Shown: piece by piece, positions 43,712 to 55,245 of the stretch
Position numbering within the stretch: position 1 is the first letter of the stretch
How the letters are laid out: the number at the start of each line of letters is the position of its first letter
From: Gracilaria domingensis
Lineage: Eukaryota; Rhodophyta; Florideophyceae; Gracilariales; Gracilariaceae
DNA length: 64,000 nucleotides
Reading direction: 5' to 3'
Assembly (NCBI GenBank): GCA_022539475.1
Contig: VCMS01000155.1
Coordinates: forward strand, 103,210 to 167,209
Made by a program: the position numbers and the translations under genes
The notes under the pieces: generated by a model
Database searches by the model: none
Seen by the model: only the letters and a program-made list of their open reading frames with translations
What the model was told of the DNA's origin: nothing

Positions 43712-44424
43712 AAGGACTGGGAGTTTGTCGACAAGTGTGGACAGCATACTGTAGATCTTTGGGACGAGAAGTACCGAGGAGCTCTGAATCTAATGGATAT
43801 GCATATGCTGTTGACTGTTGAAGCCAATCGCTATCGCTTACATGTAGTATCTTCTAAGATTCGACATCCCCGTGTTGGTATGGGGGTGTTCATGAACAAA
43901 AGATATTGGCTGGGGAAACTATCTGTCATTTTTATGGAACTTTGGTATACACGGATCTGACGAACCGGAAGGAAAGACACTTAACGTATGGAAGTGGCTG
44001 TCTCGGAGCAACTCCTGTGCGGTACAAGTTGTTTTCTATGATGGTCACTGTGACTGGTTCGGAGTTTCTGCACCTGAGGAACAGACCAGGACAGGCTCAG
44101 GACAGAGAGGTGAGCGAAGTCTACATTGTCCCGGCGCCTTTTTGTATCTCGGACTACATTAACGACGCCGGATATCATGCTGGGGATCCCGATTTATCGC
44201 AGCTTCCGTCGAACAGGACTCGAAGTGCCATTGTGCAGATGTTGGAAGCAAAGTCCGTGATACAGTTTAAGCCCGATCTTTCTAACTATGCTCTACTTCG
44301 TTGTAGAGCAGTAAGAGATATTGAGAGGGGCGAAGAGTTGTATTTCAACTACGGAGAGCAGTACGCCTGGCATTGGGCTCTGACATTGGAGCAATACATG
44401 AGTGCAGTACCGAATAGAAAGTAA
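43712..44424 (+). pseudogene. SET-domain protein (histone lysine methyltransferase-like)
   Basis: The frame directly downstream of the methyltransferase stop runs to SSKIRHPRVGMGVFMNKRYW. The neighbouring frame (43,906-44,424) continues with AGETICHFYGTLVYTDL. Together they cover the SET start (G-x-G-V-F, then G-E-x-I). Further on are FCISDYINDAGYHAGD (position of the N-H/N-D cofactor motif) and RDIERGEELYFNYGEQYAWH, with the conserved Tyr of F-N-Y-G. No pre-SET or post-SET cysteines are seen. A single-base frame change near 43,900 breaks it. Because only TAG (TAC TAG AAG) separates it from the methyltransferase, the two may once have been one fused protein. Confidence 0.7.
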
Positions 44425-44652
44425 ATATGCTTGTGAATGTTGCAGCTGCCTGCAATACGCGTTGTACATGTACACTGGAGCTCTTAATCTATTTGTAACG
44501 GCGATATTTGCGACCCATTGGGCACCTGAAAGTCCTAAAAAGCAATATCTGCGGAGTCTCCCGGAATATCTGAACCATGCTTCCCCCCCCCCCCCCCCAC
44601 ACCCCCTCTCCCCCCAACAATTTCGTTTCATTACCCCATTTATCTCCACAAC
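44425..44652. other. Short intergenic stretch with a poly-C tract
   Basis: Holds a run of about 17 cytosines (44,583-44,599), followed by C-rich sequence up to the next start codon. This is a likely length-variable microsatellite. Confidence 0.7.
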
Positions 44653-47047
44653 ATGGGTATAACGCCGAGAAAGCGAAATAGTACGCAGCGGAACAAGATT
44701 GGACAGAAGAAGAGAAGAGCATCGGATGATACGAATCAGGGTACAAGCCCCGCACTTCCTAAACGGAAGTCGTCCTCGACGAAGGGGAGAGTCAGTGGAC
44801 GTTCTTCTACAGTACTGTCTCGCCCATCTTGCAGCGGAGTGTCTTCCGGGATTGCGTCAAGAATTCGTGGATCAGCGAACGATGTTGTGCCGTCAACTGC
44901 CGATAATGCAAATCGTGCATCTGTCTCTGCTCCCCAAGAAGATGAGGTAACTTGGCCCAGCCGGTCAGGACAGGAGGCCATGACAACTGGAACTGAAGAG
45001 GTTCGTATGACACCAAAACCTTCACGTCCCCGGCCGATATCGAAGACCGGAGCTACCGGGGCGCGGGTTACGCCACCCAGTGGATCTGGACCACAAGGGA
45101 CAATGACGAGAAGTCGTGTGAACCCTAATATATTAACATCATCACGTCCCTCCCTGTCTTCTAGAACTGGGGTCGCTATGAATCGCATTATGCCTCGCAA
45201 TGGGTCCGGACAAGAGAGAAAGACAATAAGAAATCGAGAGACGACTGATAGGCGAGTTACTCCTCGACCTTTCTCTCTTTCCAGAACGGGGGCCGTTGCA
45301 GCTCGTGCGAGGCCCAATTCGTCTGATATACGATGCCATGGAGGAGGACAGACACGGGAGTTGGAGCTCGGAGCCGTGCCAAGAGTGGACACAGAACGCC
45401 TGCAACCTCTCGTGTCTAAGGGCATGGCAAATGAGAATAGTTCCGATAACGAAATAACACCGAATCCTGCGGCATTACCAGGGCCTGTCGCCGAAGAGGC
45501 TAGGAAAATACCGGAAGATACCCACACTGGTGTGAATTCAACTTCCATGAACAGACGTGATCTTTTAAATGAACTGAATTGCTTGAAAGAAAAGGTTAAG
45601 ACGCTACAAAAGGACTTGATAGTTCGGGGTATTCTAGTGAAGGTCGCCCAAGAGCAGAGTACGGCTTTGAAAAAGAGGCTTTAGGAGAAGGATCTAGTCA
45701 TTGAAGGGCTAAGGGGGGCACTGAAACAGGAGGGAGGTAGGAGTACACGTGCTGGTGAACCTGGGCAGACAGGTCGAAAGAAGCATAAAATTGAGGTGTT
45801 TGACGAGTTTCCAGGGGTTGCTCGAGCAGTGTATCACAACATGCTGACGTGGGCAAGGAGAGAAACAAGTGAGCTATGGCTCGAGGGTGAGTCGCTCACC
45901 CGAAATTGAGGTAACCGTGCCGAGAAGGTGGAAGACGCAACTGAGAGTGGGGAAGGGCTTATTGAGCCGAAGGAAGGTGGTTCATACATGGTTCCTAAAA
46001 ACCCCGTGGAGCTCTTGGGCAGTTTTGGCATGTTCACACCGTCGGTAGAGGGGGGCCAGATGCTTTGCTGAAGAAAATGGTTGAAAGCGAGTTGAAGGAG
46101 TTGAGCTGGGAAGGTATTAGAAAAGCATCTCTTACCGACAGGTGTATACTGGAACTTTGTGCGGATATGTGCCTTAGGCAGAGAATGCGGCAGACCATGA
46201 GTGACTTCGTGGGCGTTCGGAAGAGAAATACGAGGGATAAACTATTTCTGCTCCTGGCGTAGGATCTCATTTGGAGAAGAACAAAGCTGGTAGAAGAGAA
46301 TGCTGACGAACTCACAATGCAGTTGAAGGAAGCACAGGAGAACATACTGCGTCTCGACGAAAATGGTGTACCCAACACTTCATGGTGGAGAAAAGCCCCA
46401 TTTGTTCGTCTAAAGTACTCCAATGCGGACAATGTGGAGGATATGCCGACGGAAGATGAATACTTGTTCTTCCGAAACCGTGTCGGGTACAAGTACTGAA
46501 GGAGTTTATTGGGTATGATGTGGAAGACGATGATACGGGCATCTTTTTAGATGGCACAATACTGTTGCTCGCACGTTTGGACGCTTGGGTGTTGACGGTT
46601 GTGAGCCTTCTAAGTACGGACGTGTCAAGGGGTGGCCAGAGACATAAACTGTTTACAAAGAAATTTGCCCAACTGCTACCTCTGTGTTTAAAGAATGTTC
46701 TGGGGGATGTTAGGCAACATGTCTTGAGGACCAATTCCAGCCAGTTTCATAATTATGGAACGATAACGGAAGCTTGGACTAAGGTTCTTGGTAATGACAT
46801 GAGAGAGGCTGCATTTCGATATCGAATTCCGTCGAACGGAAGACTTTACCTCACTGTGAAAGAACAATTTTTTATTGACAGTATGAGCCGAAGATTGGGG
46901 TCTACTAGCGATTGTTTCGTTGGTGAATGCGAGGAAGGGGATACGGAGTTCAAGGAAATGGACATGAACGATTTCGGAAGTAGCACAGAATCACGAGAAA
47001 AGGCATCACAAGGTGAACATGTAGAGGATGGAGCCCTTAATGTTTAA
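44653..47047 (+). pseudogene. Large repeat-rich coiled-coil protein, function unknown (element ORF)
   Basis: Starts at MGITPRKRNSTQRNKIGQKK (44,653), very basic. Residues about 100-240 hold three or four copies of a roughly 42-residue repeat built around SRTG-A and a G-S-G-Q/P motif. A coiled coil follows (LLNELNCLKEKVKTLQKDL, about 45,560-45,620), then a helical region (ELKELSWEGIRKASLTDRCI) and a C-terminal folded part (LDGTILLLARLDAWVLTVVS; EQFFIDSMSRRLG). About three stops and two frame changes interrupt it. Its stop (47,045-47,047) overlaps that of the convergent transposase. I do not recognise a family. By position it may be an accessory DNA-binding protein of the transposon. Confidence 0.55.
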
Positions 47048-50000
47048 GGCTGTACAAAATCAACGTGTTCAGTTGGTCCTTCATCTGAATCATGATAGAA
47101 TCGATTGATGTAGAATCGGTGTTGAAACCATTGAAGCGGAGGACAAAAAGGTGGAGCAGGATAGTTTGATCGAATAAAATGGACAGTTCCCTGTAGTGCA
47201 GAAGCCGGAACCATCCCGTACCAATGACTTAACTCTACGATAGTCTCCGCTTTGGAATGACGAGGGAACGGAAGAGTGTGGTTATTTTCATCGGTTTTAG
47301 CCCACCGTAAAGATATGCATTTCAATATGTGGTCGATGTTTGTTGCGGGGGGTAAAACCTCGAAATACCGGACGAATGCCACCTCTGGTGCGGTGAGTGC
47401 AGAATCAAGGAGAGATATTCGAATCAGAGCGACCACCTGGGCAAACCAAGTCTCTGAATCTTCTCCGCTTACCAATACAGTGGAAAAATTTGGCTTTCTA
47501 CTGGGACCAAATGCTGGAGAAGCGAAGACTCGTTGGATGATGGGGTATTTGGGTCGTCCAAGCTTAAGTGCCTTAGAAGATGAATCGAAGTGTTCAAGAG
47601 TCGGAACGAAACCGCCTTTCACGAGGGCCAAATTCACCAGAGTTACCCTTGTCTTTTCTGGGAAGTATCTAATACAGTGCTCATCCAGTGTTTGTTTCAC
47701 GAGAATGAGGAAAGGAGGAAGGGCCTGTTCACCAATTTGGTCAAGAATCGACCTTGTGTCCGTACTAGAGAACATCTCTCTAACAGCAGTCCATGTTTTT
47801 GAACTGGGCATACTTGAAACACAATGTTGAAGAGCTCGTAAAGTGAAAGAACGCCCTCTCATTGCAAATCAAGGGAGCTGTGTGGAAGTTCCTGGTAAAC
47901 CTGGATTACGCTGGTAAGGAGTATTACCATTCCATTGCTTTCTAACATGTCCGTGCTCATTGGAGCGAATAGTCTCCTCCACAGCCGTTGCTATTCTTCT
48001 GGACGTCTTTTTGTAGTGTCTCTTTAATAGCAGGTGTGCATGTTCGTATATGTCTGCGTCGTAGTACTTGATACTTCCCAGACGGCGAATATCGTCCACG
48101 AGATGATCGAGAAATTGAAACTTCAGATTCCCAGTCTGGAGGGATGAATATCCGCCAGAGTCTTTACTGCGGAACGCTTGAAGGCTTCAACCTCCAAACT
48201 AGGACACAGGAGAGAGCTTTCAATCCAATACGGGTCACGATTTTCTCTGAATAAAGTCGAAAGCAAGTCCGAGTACTGAGAGAAGATGGTTGTAATTGGG
48301 GCAATGTCCTGTTCCCGACAGCATATGTCAAAGAATTCTCTTATGAAGGGGAAGACCATGTCAAGTGCTTCGCAGTTTTTGGCCTCCAGCATTCCACGGA
48401 GACCGTCTTTCGTGAAGACACCATTCAAAGGTTTGCCTTTCTCCTGCGTGGAGAAATCGATATGTAAACCTTTGGCAGAAGAATCGCGTTCTATGGCAGC
48501 TAGAATTGCGTTTGCATGGTTCAGAAGTTGGGTGCGTATCGTTCGAAATGAACGCGATGCAGATGTTCCTATTGTGGTGCACAGGGTGTCTGACTGCAGT
48601 CTCTCGATTGTGGCCGTTTTTATCAGCTTTGAGATGCCGAGATGCAAGTTGTGTAATGGTTCGAATGAGAACAGACTGTATGGAGACAATCCCGGGATCA
48701 TTCCAAGGCTTACGGAAGTTTCGAGGAACCAAGGAATGAGAGATATGGAATTTGAACGCATCAGAGTATCCGCTTGAGATCTTCTCTCCCCCGCACGACG
48801 TGGACGTCTTTCCGCCTCGTCTTTTTGTGCATGTTGCAAGATAGCTGTGTATGTCTTTCGGATGCTTTTCGTGTGCTTTTGAGAACGTCCGTTGAATGAG
48901 GTGGGAATAGGACTGCATAAAGATGAGCGAGGGGCTTTGCATCTATGACACGGGCTTTCCGTTTTGGTCCCATGAAGAATGGACAGAATGTCCTTAGCCT
49001 CAGGAATATCCGCACAATAACTTGCAAGCAGAGGATGGCACACTCGACTTAGTCTGTCTTCGCCGATGAACTGAAAACCTTTCTGCCTGAGATTTAGAAT
49101 GGGCTCCAGGACTTGACGGAGAGATTCTTGAAGGATTTGCATCCTGGACTTGCGTAGAGACTTGCTAGAAACGAATGGCATTGCTCCTGCTTCAGATGCG
49201 GAAACCTCGATCAGTGTGGTAGGGAAGTATGCCACTACTGTGAGGTAATCAAAGATGCACTTACGGCGTAGCTCGTCGGAGACGTTGAGAAATATGAGTT
49301 GAAGAGGATAGGGGGTAACCAATGTTTGCTTTAGAGTTGTTGAAGACTTATCGGTGTATACCTGCAGAAGACCTACGAAAGATTCACTGTAACCTATTTC
49401 TTGGGAGTACTACACTATTCTACTATCCAAAGAGCCCAGGACCATTTCCTTAAGTTTTGAGGTGGCGTCTCTTGCGAGAGAGCCGGACATGGGGTGAGAT
49501 ATTTTCGTGAAGTGGGTCTGAAATATAGGGTGGAAGAATTTGTTTTCGTTGTTAGCCAACTGGACTTGTTTCACAAGTGTCTGAACGAGGTCTCTCGTGT
49601 AGAGGGTGGCGCTGAACTTACATCCTTCTGGCGAGACAATTCTTCGATTGAAACCGTCTTTTGAAGCATATCGTTCGAAAATGGCGTTCTTCAGTTCTGT
49701 ATAGCGCTTGGAACTTGTTATGGTCTCGTTGAATCGCTTTTGCGAGAATCGCGGGTCCCGAAGTAGCCCAGTTAGCTCTTTTGCTTCACGATGACCAAGG
49801 TTGGAAGCTACTAAAGCCAGACAAACCGTGAGATAATCCATATGCAAATCACCGAGGACCTCCTCAGAAGGCACTGGACGGGAACTGCTTCCGTGTTCTC
49901 GCTCTAATGACGGGGGATCCAGTGAAGGAGAAACACAATGCAAAGTGTCCGGAATGGGAGGGGCGCACGGAGTGGGATCAACGATGTCCTCGGACACCGG

Positions 50001-50222
50001 AGGCTCGGGAAAGCGACAAGGGGCAGTTACCGTTTCGGAAGATGCGGGGGCGGGCACGGAAAGCTTGAGACGCTTGCTTCTTCGAATGAGACGCCTATTG
50101 TGGTCTTCCAGCGAGGCTTTCAGACGAAACGGGCAATGGTTGACATGCTGTTGAAGAGATAACACTCCTCCGCCAGTAACGAACGGGCACCCACGCTTCT
50201 TATGTGTACAGCAGTAGACCAT
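47044..50222 (-). pseudogene. Plavaka-type transposase (KDZ/CMC-related), decayed
   Basis: Start Met at about 50,222 (MVYCCTHKKRGCPF). The N-terminus has a zinc-finger-like CPF...LQQHVNHCPFR, as in this family. A Pro/Ser linker and helical region follow (to 49,410). The catalytic start is VGLLQVYTDKSSTTLKQTLV (about 49,340; Y-x-D-K with the first acidic residue). Then come TPYPLQLIFLNVSDELRRKC, the Cys cluster PCHRCKAPRSSLC, and FEPLHNLHLGISKLI. The C-terminal WYGMVPASALQGTVHF and FYINRFY lie at 47,044-47,862. Total length of about 1,060 codons is normal for the group. At least two breaks occur (near 49,400 and 47,870-48,120). It presumably moved the surrounding element by cut-and-paste. Confidence 0.8.
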
Positions 50223-50601
50223 GGGAAGAAGAAATGAAGGAGAAACGACGACAAAAACGGCAAACGAAGGTCGTCCGAAGGGAGTAGGAGGCCGGGCGAC
50301 AGTCAAGATCGATATCAAGTTGAGAACGGAGAATATATTTTGAGTTTAAATCACGTGCTTTCGTTCAAGAAGGAACGTAGGTACACGTCGACCTCAACAA
50401 GAGGGTGTACTTCCCGTATTATCTACCACTGGTTATAAACCTGTGGTTTCGCAACGTCGTACGATGTACACCTGTCCAATCTCGCACAGAAAAATAAATC
50501 TCTTCCCTTCTCCGCCGCCGCCGTGCCTCCGACGTCCGACCTTCCGTTACCGTCGTGATCCGTGCTATCTACATCCTTGCGTTATACTCCGCTCCGTCCT
50601 T

Positions 50602-50656
50602 CTTTTTTACTCCCTCTACTTTATGGAGGCTCCATAAAGTAGAGGGCGGAAAAAAG
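50602..50656. repeat. Inverted repeat, 27-bp arms
   Basis: Core arms CCCTCTACTTTATGGAG / CTCCATAAAGTAGAGGG around a single G. Outer arms extend into T-run and A-run shoulders with three mismatches. Confidence 0.93.
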
Positions 50657-50908
50657 TAGAACCGAGCCATCCGTATCTTCTGGATGTATTCCGTGCAGTC
50701 TTTTTGTACGTTCTTCCACATCCTTCCACGTATCTTTGCTCTAAACTAACCAATCCTCGCGCTCTGCGACATGTAAACGGCAGGAAATAAGCTTCTCAGC
50801 TTCAACTTCTTCTATTTATTCAAGATACAGAATGAGTTGAAGGGTGAAAACGGGAACCCGGTAACCCAAAGCGAGGACTGTAAGTACGTGACCAATGGTT
50901 CTTTTCGT

Positions 50909-50989
50909 TGCGCCATAGGCTCTAGCTTCGCCTCTTGCGCTACTTTTCAAAAGTAACGCAATACGTGAGATGCCAGAGACTATGGCGCA
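50909..50989. repeat. Long imperfect palindrome
   Basis: Outer arms TGCGCCATAG / CTATGGCGCA (50,909-50,918 and 50,980-50,989). Inner arms TTGCG-TACTTTT / AAAAGTA-CGCAA around 50,948. Intervening CTCT/AGAG also pair. Confidence 0.85.
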
Positions 50990-51441
50990 CCAAACTAAGT
51001 TGGTTCCTTGGCGATCTTGGATCTCTGGCTGTTCGGGGTAGGCGATTCTGGTACTTGGTTGGGACATAGGCTGCTCTCTCGTTTATCGCATCTTGGGGTA
51101 TTTTTGCTGCATGGGCATTCTCGGTGTCGTTGCTTGTGACTTCTCGCTTCGAGACCTTTCGAGTTTTACGATGAATGGATTGCTGGTAAGCTAACCGATC
51201 TCTTTCCTTCTTCTTCTTCTTTTCGCGAGTTACTAGGTCCCTCGAATTTTCTAGCGCAACGTTTCTGTTTTGCTTTATCAATGGTACGTCCCATCGCATT
51301 TCAAATGTATCCAACAGAGCATTGACTAACTTATGGATACTTTCTGCTTGCGTATACAGGTAAATGATCTTTGATGCGGACGTAGCTCACGAGTTGCAGG
51401 TGCAAGTTCCTCAAATAGGGAACCATGCATCTGGGCATGGG

Positions 51442-51508
51442 TCCCTACTTGAGGAACCGAGACGATGAGGCGCTTCGCGCCTCATCCTCTCGGTTCCTCA
51501 AGTAGGGA
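51442..51508. repeat. Near-perfect hairpin, 32-bp arms, 3-nt loop
   Basis: Arms start TCCCTACTTGAGGAACCGAG and pair at 31 of 32 positions around TTC. A third partial copy (GTTCCTCAAATAGGGA) lies at 51,406-51,421. Confidence 0.95.
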
Positions 51509-51520
51509 TATATGTTCTAC

Positions 51521-52039
51521 CGATACCGCACTTTGGTACAGGTGCAGTCTGCGGCAGCTGCCGCAGATTGCGCCCACTCCGGCTCCATCATGGGGAAATG
51601 GTACATGTAATATAGCGAAGTAGTGGTTAGCAAAAGCGGTCGATAGAAGAATAGATACGAATAAAACGGTATGATTTCATAATGGGCATCATCTGTACTA
51701 GCAATAGTATTCCATGCGTTGCAGGGTATCATTCCGCGGAAGATATCGTGTAATGTGTACCTTAATGGAAACTGAACCTAGACTTCGCGAAATACCGTTC
51801 AGGTAGCCCTCGACTAAAGAACTAGCACGAGTGGAAAGCCCACCAGTATTTACTGCACAGCGATTCTGGACGACCCAAGCAATTATCTGCAAATTTTGAA
51901 ATAATTGATCTCGATATTTTTCCAAAAAATTTACTGGACGACCCTTGCCACTTTCTGGACGACCCTCGCCAAAAACTAGCATCTGCAAGAGACAGACGAT
52001 GCACCCACTCCAGTAGCCCACACTAACAGAAGCAGCTAC
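51521..52039 (-). other. Stretch with an unrecognised minus-strand frame and a triple short repeat
   Basis: A 107-codon minus-strand frame (51,698-52,021) has no recognised motif. CTGGACGACCC occurs three times on the plus strand (about 51,868, 51,934 and 51,956). This kind of subterminal repetition is known at transposon ends. It lies just before the resumption of copia homology. Confidence 0.4.
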
Positions 52040-55000
52040 TACTCAGTCGACCATGTGCACGGACCATGGAATCATCAACATCCAATACAGCAAGAGTAAG
52101 AATTCTATCCACACATATGCGGTAGCCAGCAGAAGCATACGCCACAACCTACTCTCCGTACACGATATAGCAGTCGTTAAGACCTGGTTATCTTCACAAC
52201 CACTCACAATCATATCATCAACACCCATTCCAACCACCACGAAAGATGCAACGGCAAAATACGGTCACAACCAGTATACACTCAAAGGTAACATAAAAAT
52301 TAACCCCAAAGCACACAAAGCACGCACATTTGAGTATAAATGGAAACGTGATCATAGCAAAACCAAAAGCACACACCCCTAACCCACCATGATGCCACAG
52401 CAACACAGCCATAACAGATCCCCTTCCCTAAAAAGTGAGACAGCTGCACCCGCAGTCAACGCATCCCGCGAGCACACCCAAACAACATTTCAGATTCACT
52501 CCTTCAGCATCCCTAGACCTCACCAGAAAAGATCCAAGGTACAAACAGTAATGCACAATTGGCATATTGCACTCAACCATGCCAGTCCGCACAAGCTAGA
52601 GTTAACAGCCAAACGACGGCTCATACCCACTCTTCCCGAAACGCTACCCACCGACATTTAACTGACGTGCACAGCCTGTCATCATGAAAGGCTCAAACCA
52701 GCACCGCACAAAATGAAACAGCATGACTACGCTCCGGGAGTATATCTCAGTTCAGACACATGCGAGCGGCTCACTCCAACCTCCCGACATAGCAATAACC
52801 ATATCCTCATCATTATCTGCGCAGCAACATGTTTTGTCGTCGCGCACTTCATTTCAAATCGCAAAGATATCCCACATTATATCGAACACACTCTCTACCA
52901 CATAGCAAACCGCATCGGCTTCCCTGTGCACCTTTTCCGAACGGACAATGCAAAAGAATATACGTCCAAGCATATCACCACGATATATACAAAGGTCAAG
53001 GGTAAACAAGAACTAAGAACGCCACACCAACCGCAAGAAAATGCAATAGCCGAACAGTATTACCAGACGCTAATGAATTCAGTCAGAGCAATCCTCCAGA
53101 CATTCAAACTCGACGACAATTACTGGGAAGACGCGGCACGTGACGTAGTTTTCAAATACAGCCTACTTGACTACCAGGCCATCAACACGTCCCCATACCG
53201 TCTATGGTACGGAAAACAACCGAAGCCAAAACGCATCTTCACATTTGGACAGTTAAGTACAAGTACTATATATGCACCAAAACGAAAACTGCAACCCAGA
53301 GCTGACCCCGTCCGTTATATGTACGCCACGTCATTCACCCATATCACCATCCTCAACCTTCGAACGGGACTGTACCAACAAGTCAGGACGCAGGGCTTCC
53401 ACCCATATCACCGCCACAGAGACCCTATCTGGCACACTTCTGTAGCCTTCAAGTCAAGAGCACACTACAAACAACCACTGCCGAACGAAGTCGAGATCAG
53501 CCTTGCCCAAGCTCGCAAGTACGCCGATGTGGAGCAGTGACAGACGGCACACGACAAAGAATTATGCAACATCGATAACGACAACAGCATCCAATGGCTT
53601 CCTCCATCGTTTAAACCCCCACCAGAATCAGTAATTCCACTTATGCTGTTGACCCGCTATAAAGAGGCAACGGATGGCACCATATCAGAGCGGAAAGCAC
53701 GATGCAATTTAAGGGAAGATCTAACGAAACCAGGAATTCACTACGATCCCAACCACATCACAACAGAAACCGCTGATAGAACAACACAAAGATTTCTCAT
53801 CGCGCTCGCAGCAACCCAGCAACTACCATTCGAACATTTTGACATTACGTCTGCCTACCTACATGAATTCTATACCCACTCTCGCTTGTTCTATGTCACT
53901 CAAGTGCCTTGCTTCAATGGGACCATTGCTCATAGCAGCCAATACGGCAAACTGAGGGGGAACCTATATGGTCCCCCCCTTGCAACATACTGTTAAAACT
54001 ACGGTCTCCAGGAATACCTGCGCTTATTACAATGCAAAGCCTCCAAATTTGACACCTGCTTGTACTTCAAGAACGCACCTCATGGTCACATTCTAGTGAG
54101 CACTACCATTGATGACTTCTTAGTCCTATCTTCTCACAAATCCATAATCGAGAACCTACACAAAGATGTTCTCAAGAACTACAAATTTAAGAGACTTGGA
54201 AAACATATCAGATTTCCAAATTTGACCATAAACTACTAGAAAACAGGCGGCATCCACGTCTCGTAGCCAGATGCCACAGACGCCATACTCACGCAAACAG
54301 GCATGTCACAGAGTAATACCTCAACATACACCGTACTCATGTACAACGCACATCGACCAACAACCAAACACAATATAACTCTCTTCAGAAGCAACCACCA
54401 AATATTGACGAATCCTCGGAAAACAGCGCTACATTGCAGATATCACTCGCCCTGATATAACTCACGGCGCAGACCGCTTAGCACAACACATTTAACAACC
54501 CCAAAAGCATCAACAACAAGCCTTGAAAGTACTCCTCCGATATCTGCCAGGTACAAGAACACATGTCCTACTGTTCACCGCGAAAATCCAATCGGAACAA
54601 ACAGCACCGCTTCTACAGACGTAGAGCAATGCCGATTTCCGAAACGCGGAGAACCGCAAATCAATCACAGGCACACTGCATACCATAAATGGAACGCCAA
54701 TATCATGGCTCTCACGAATGCAGAACATGGTAGCACTTTCTATGACGGAGGCTGAGTACATCTCAGCAACATCGGCGACCCACCACACCCAATGAGTGCG
54801 CAATCTTATGATCCACACATCCCATCGACAAAAGTGTCCGACCGCGCACGCAATCGACACTCGTTCAGCGATTCTTATCGCCAAAGAAACCAGGCACCCA
54901 CGAAGCGCAAGAAGTATATTGATATCAGGCACAACTGCCTCCAACACCATCTAGCCAATGGTACTACAGCATTGAACGGCATTCCGACTTACAACATGCT

Positions 55001-55165
55001 GGTAGACCTATTTACGAAACCGCTCCCGAGACTACGATTCACTCGACTTCGTCACGAGATGTACGTCAGAGCCCTCAAACCGACCATTTCAAAAATGTGT
55101 CACATCAACCCGGGACTGTCAAACAACACAGTGACTTGCTGCAACACATTTTCCAAAAGCCAAAA
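52040..55165 (+). mobile_element. Ty1/copia element, back part (GAG-pre-integrase, integrase, RT, RNase H), broken
   Basis: Plus-strand pieces in copia order. The post-protease region comes first (TYAVASRSIRHNLLSVHDI, about 52,110-52,165), then a GAG-pre-integrase block (MHNWHIALNHASPHKLEL). Integrase follows at 52,713-53,540 (FRTDNAKEYTSKH; PHQPQENAIAEQYYQTLMN), RT at 53,643-53,996 and beyond (FEHFDITSAYLHEF), and the RNase H end at 54,792-55,178 (YIDIRHNCLQHH; MLVDLFTKPLPRLRFTRL). It starts where the copia part at 27.0-28.4 kb stops. Broken in several places and old. Confidence 0.8.
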
Positions 55166-55245
55166 AACATTGCAGTAGCGAAAAGATACGTAACCTAGCC
55201 GACGATGAGTACGAAGTAAAGAGAGGTCAGTGCCTTCTTCCATAG
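55166..55245 (+). repeat. 80-bp direct repeat, right copy, flanking the split copia element
   Basis: Direct-orientation partner of 26,954-27,033 (about 85% identical), directly after the copia RNase H end. Confidence 0.65.

Larger units (their letters stand above)
50223..51520. other. Palindrome-rich region beyond the transposase
   Basis: No gene recognised. It holds three strong inverted repeats (listed separately), as might be expected of a transposon end or of the transposase promoter. Confidence 0.45.

Noticed and set aside
44736-45548. 270-codon minus-strand frame
   Set aside because: Antisense shadow of the repeat-rich protein, whose repeats make sense only on the plus strand.
35202-50222. 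The large element as a Polinton or giant-virus insertion
   Set aside because: No capsid, DNA polymerase B, packaging ATPase or retroviral-type integrase seen. The transposase is Plavaka-like.
28421-51980. GCTAGTTTTTGG-like words in inverted orientation at both edges of the 23.6-kb segment as terminal repeats
   Set aside because: Only about 10 matching bases, and the left word is part of a local hairpin. Too weak to call ends.
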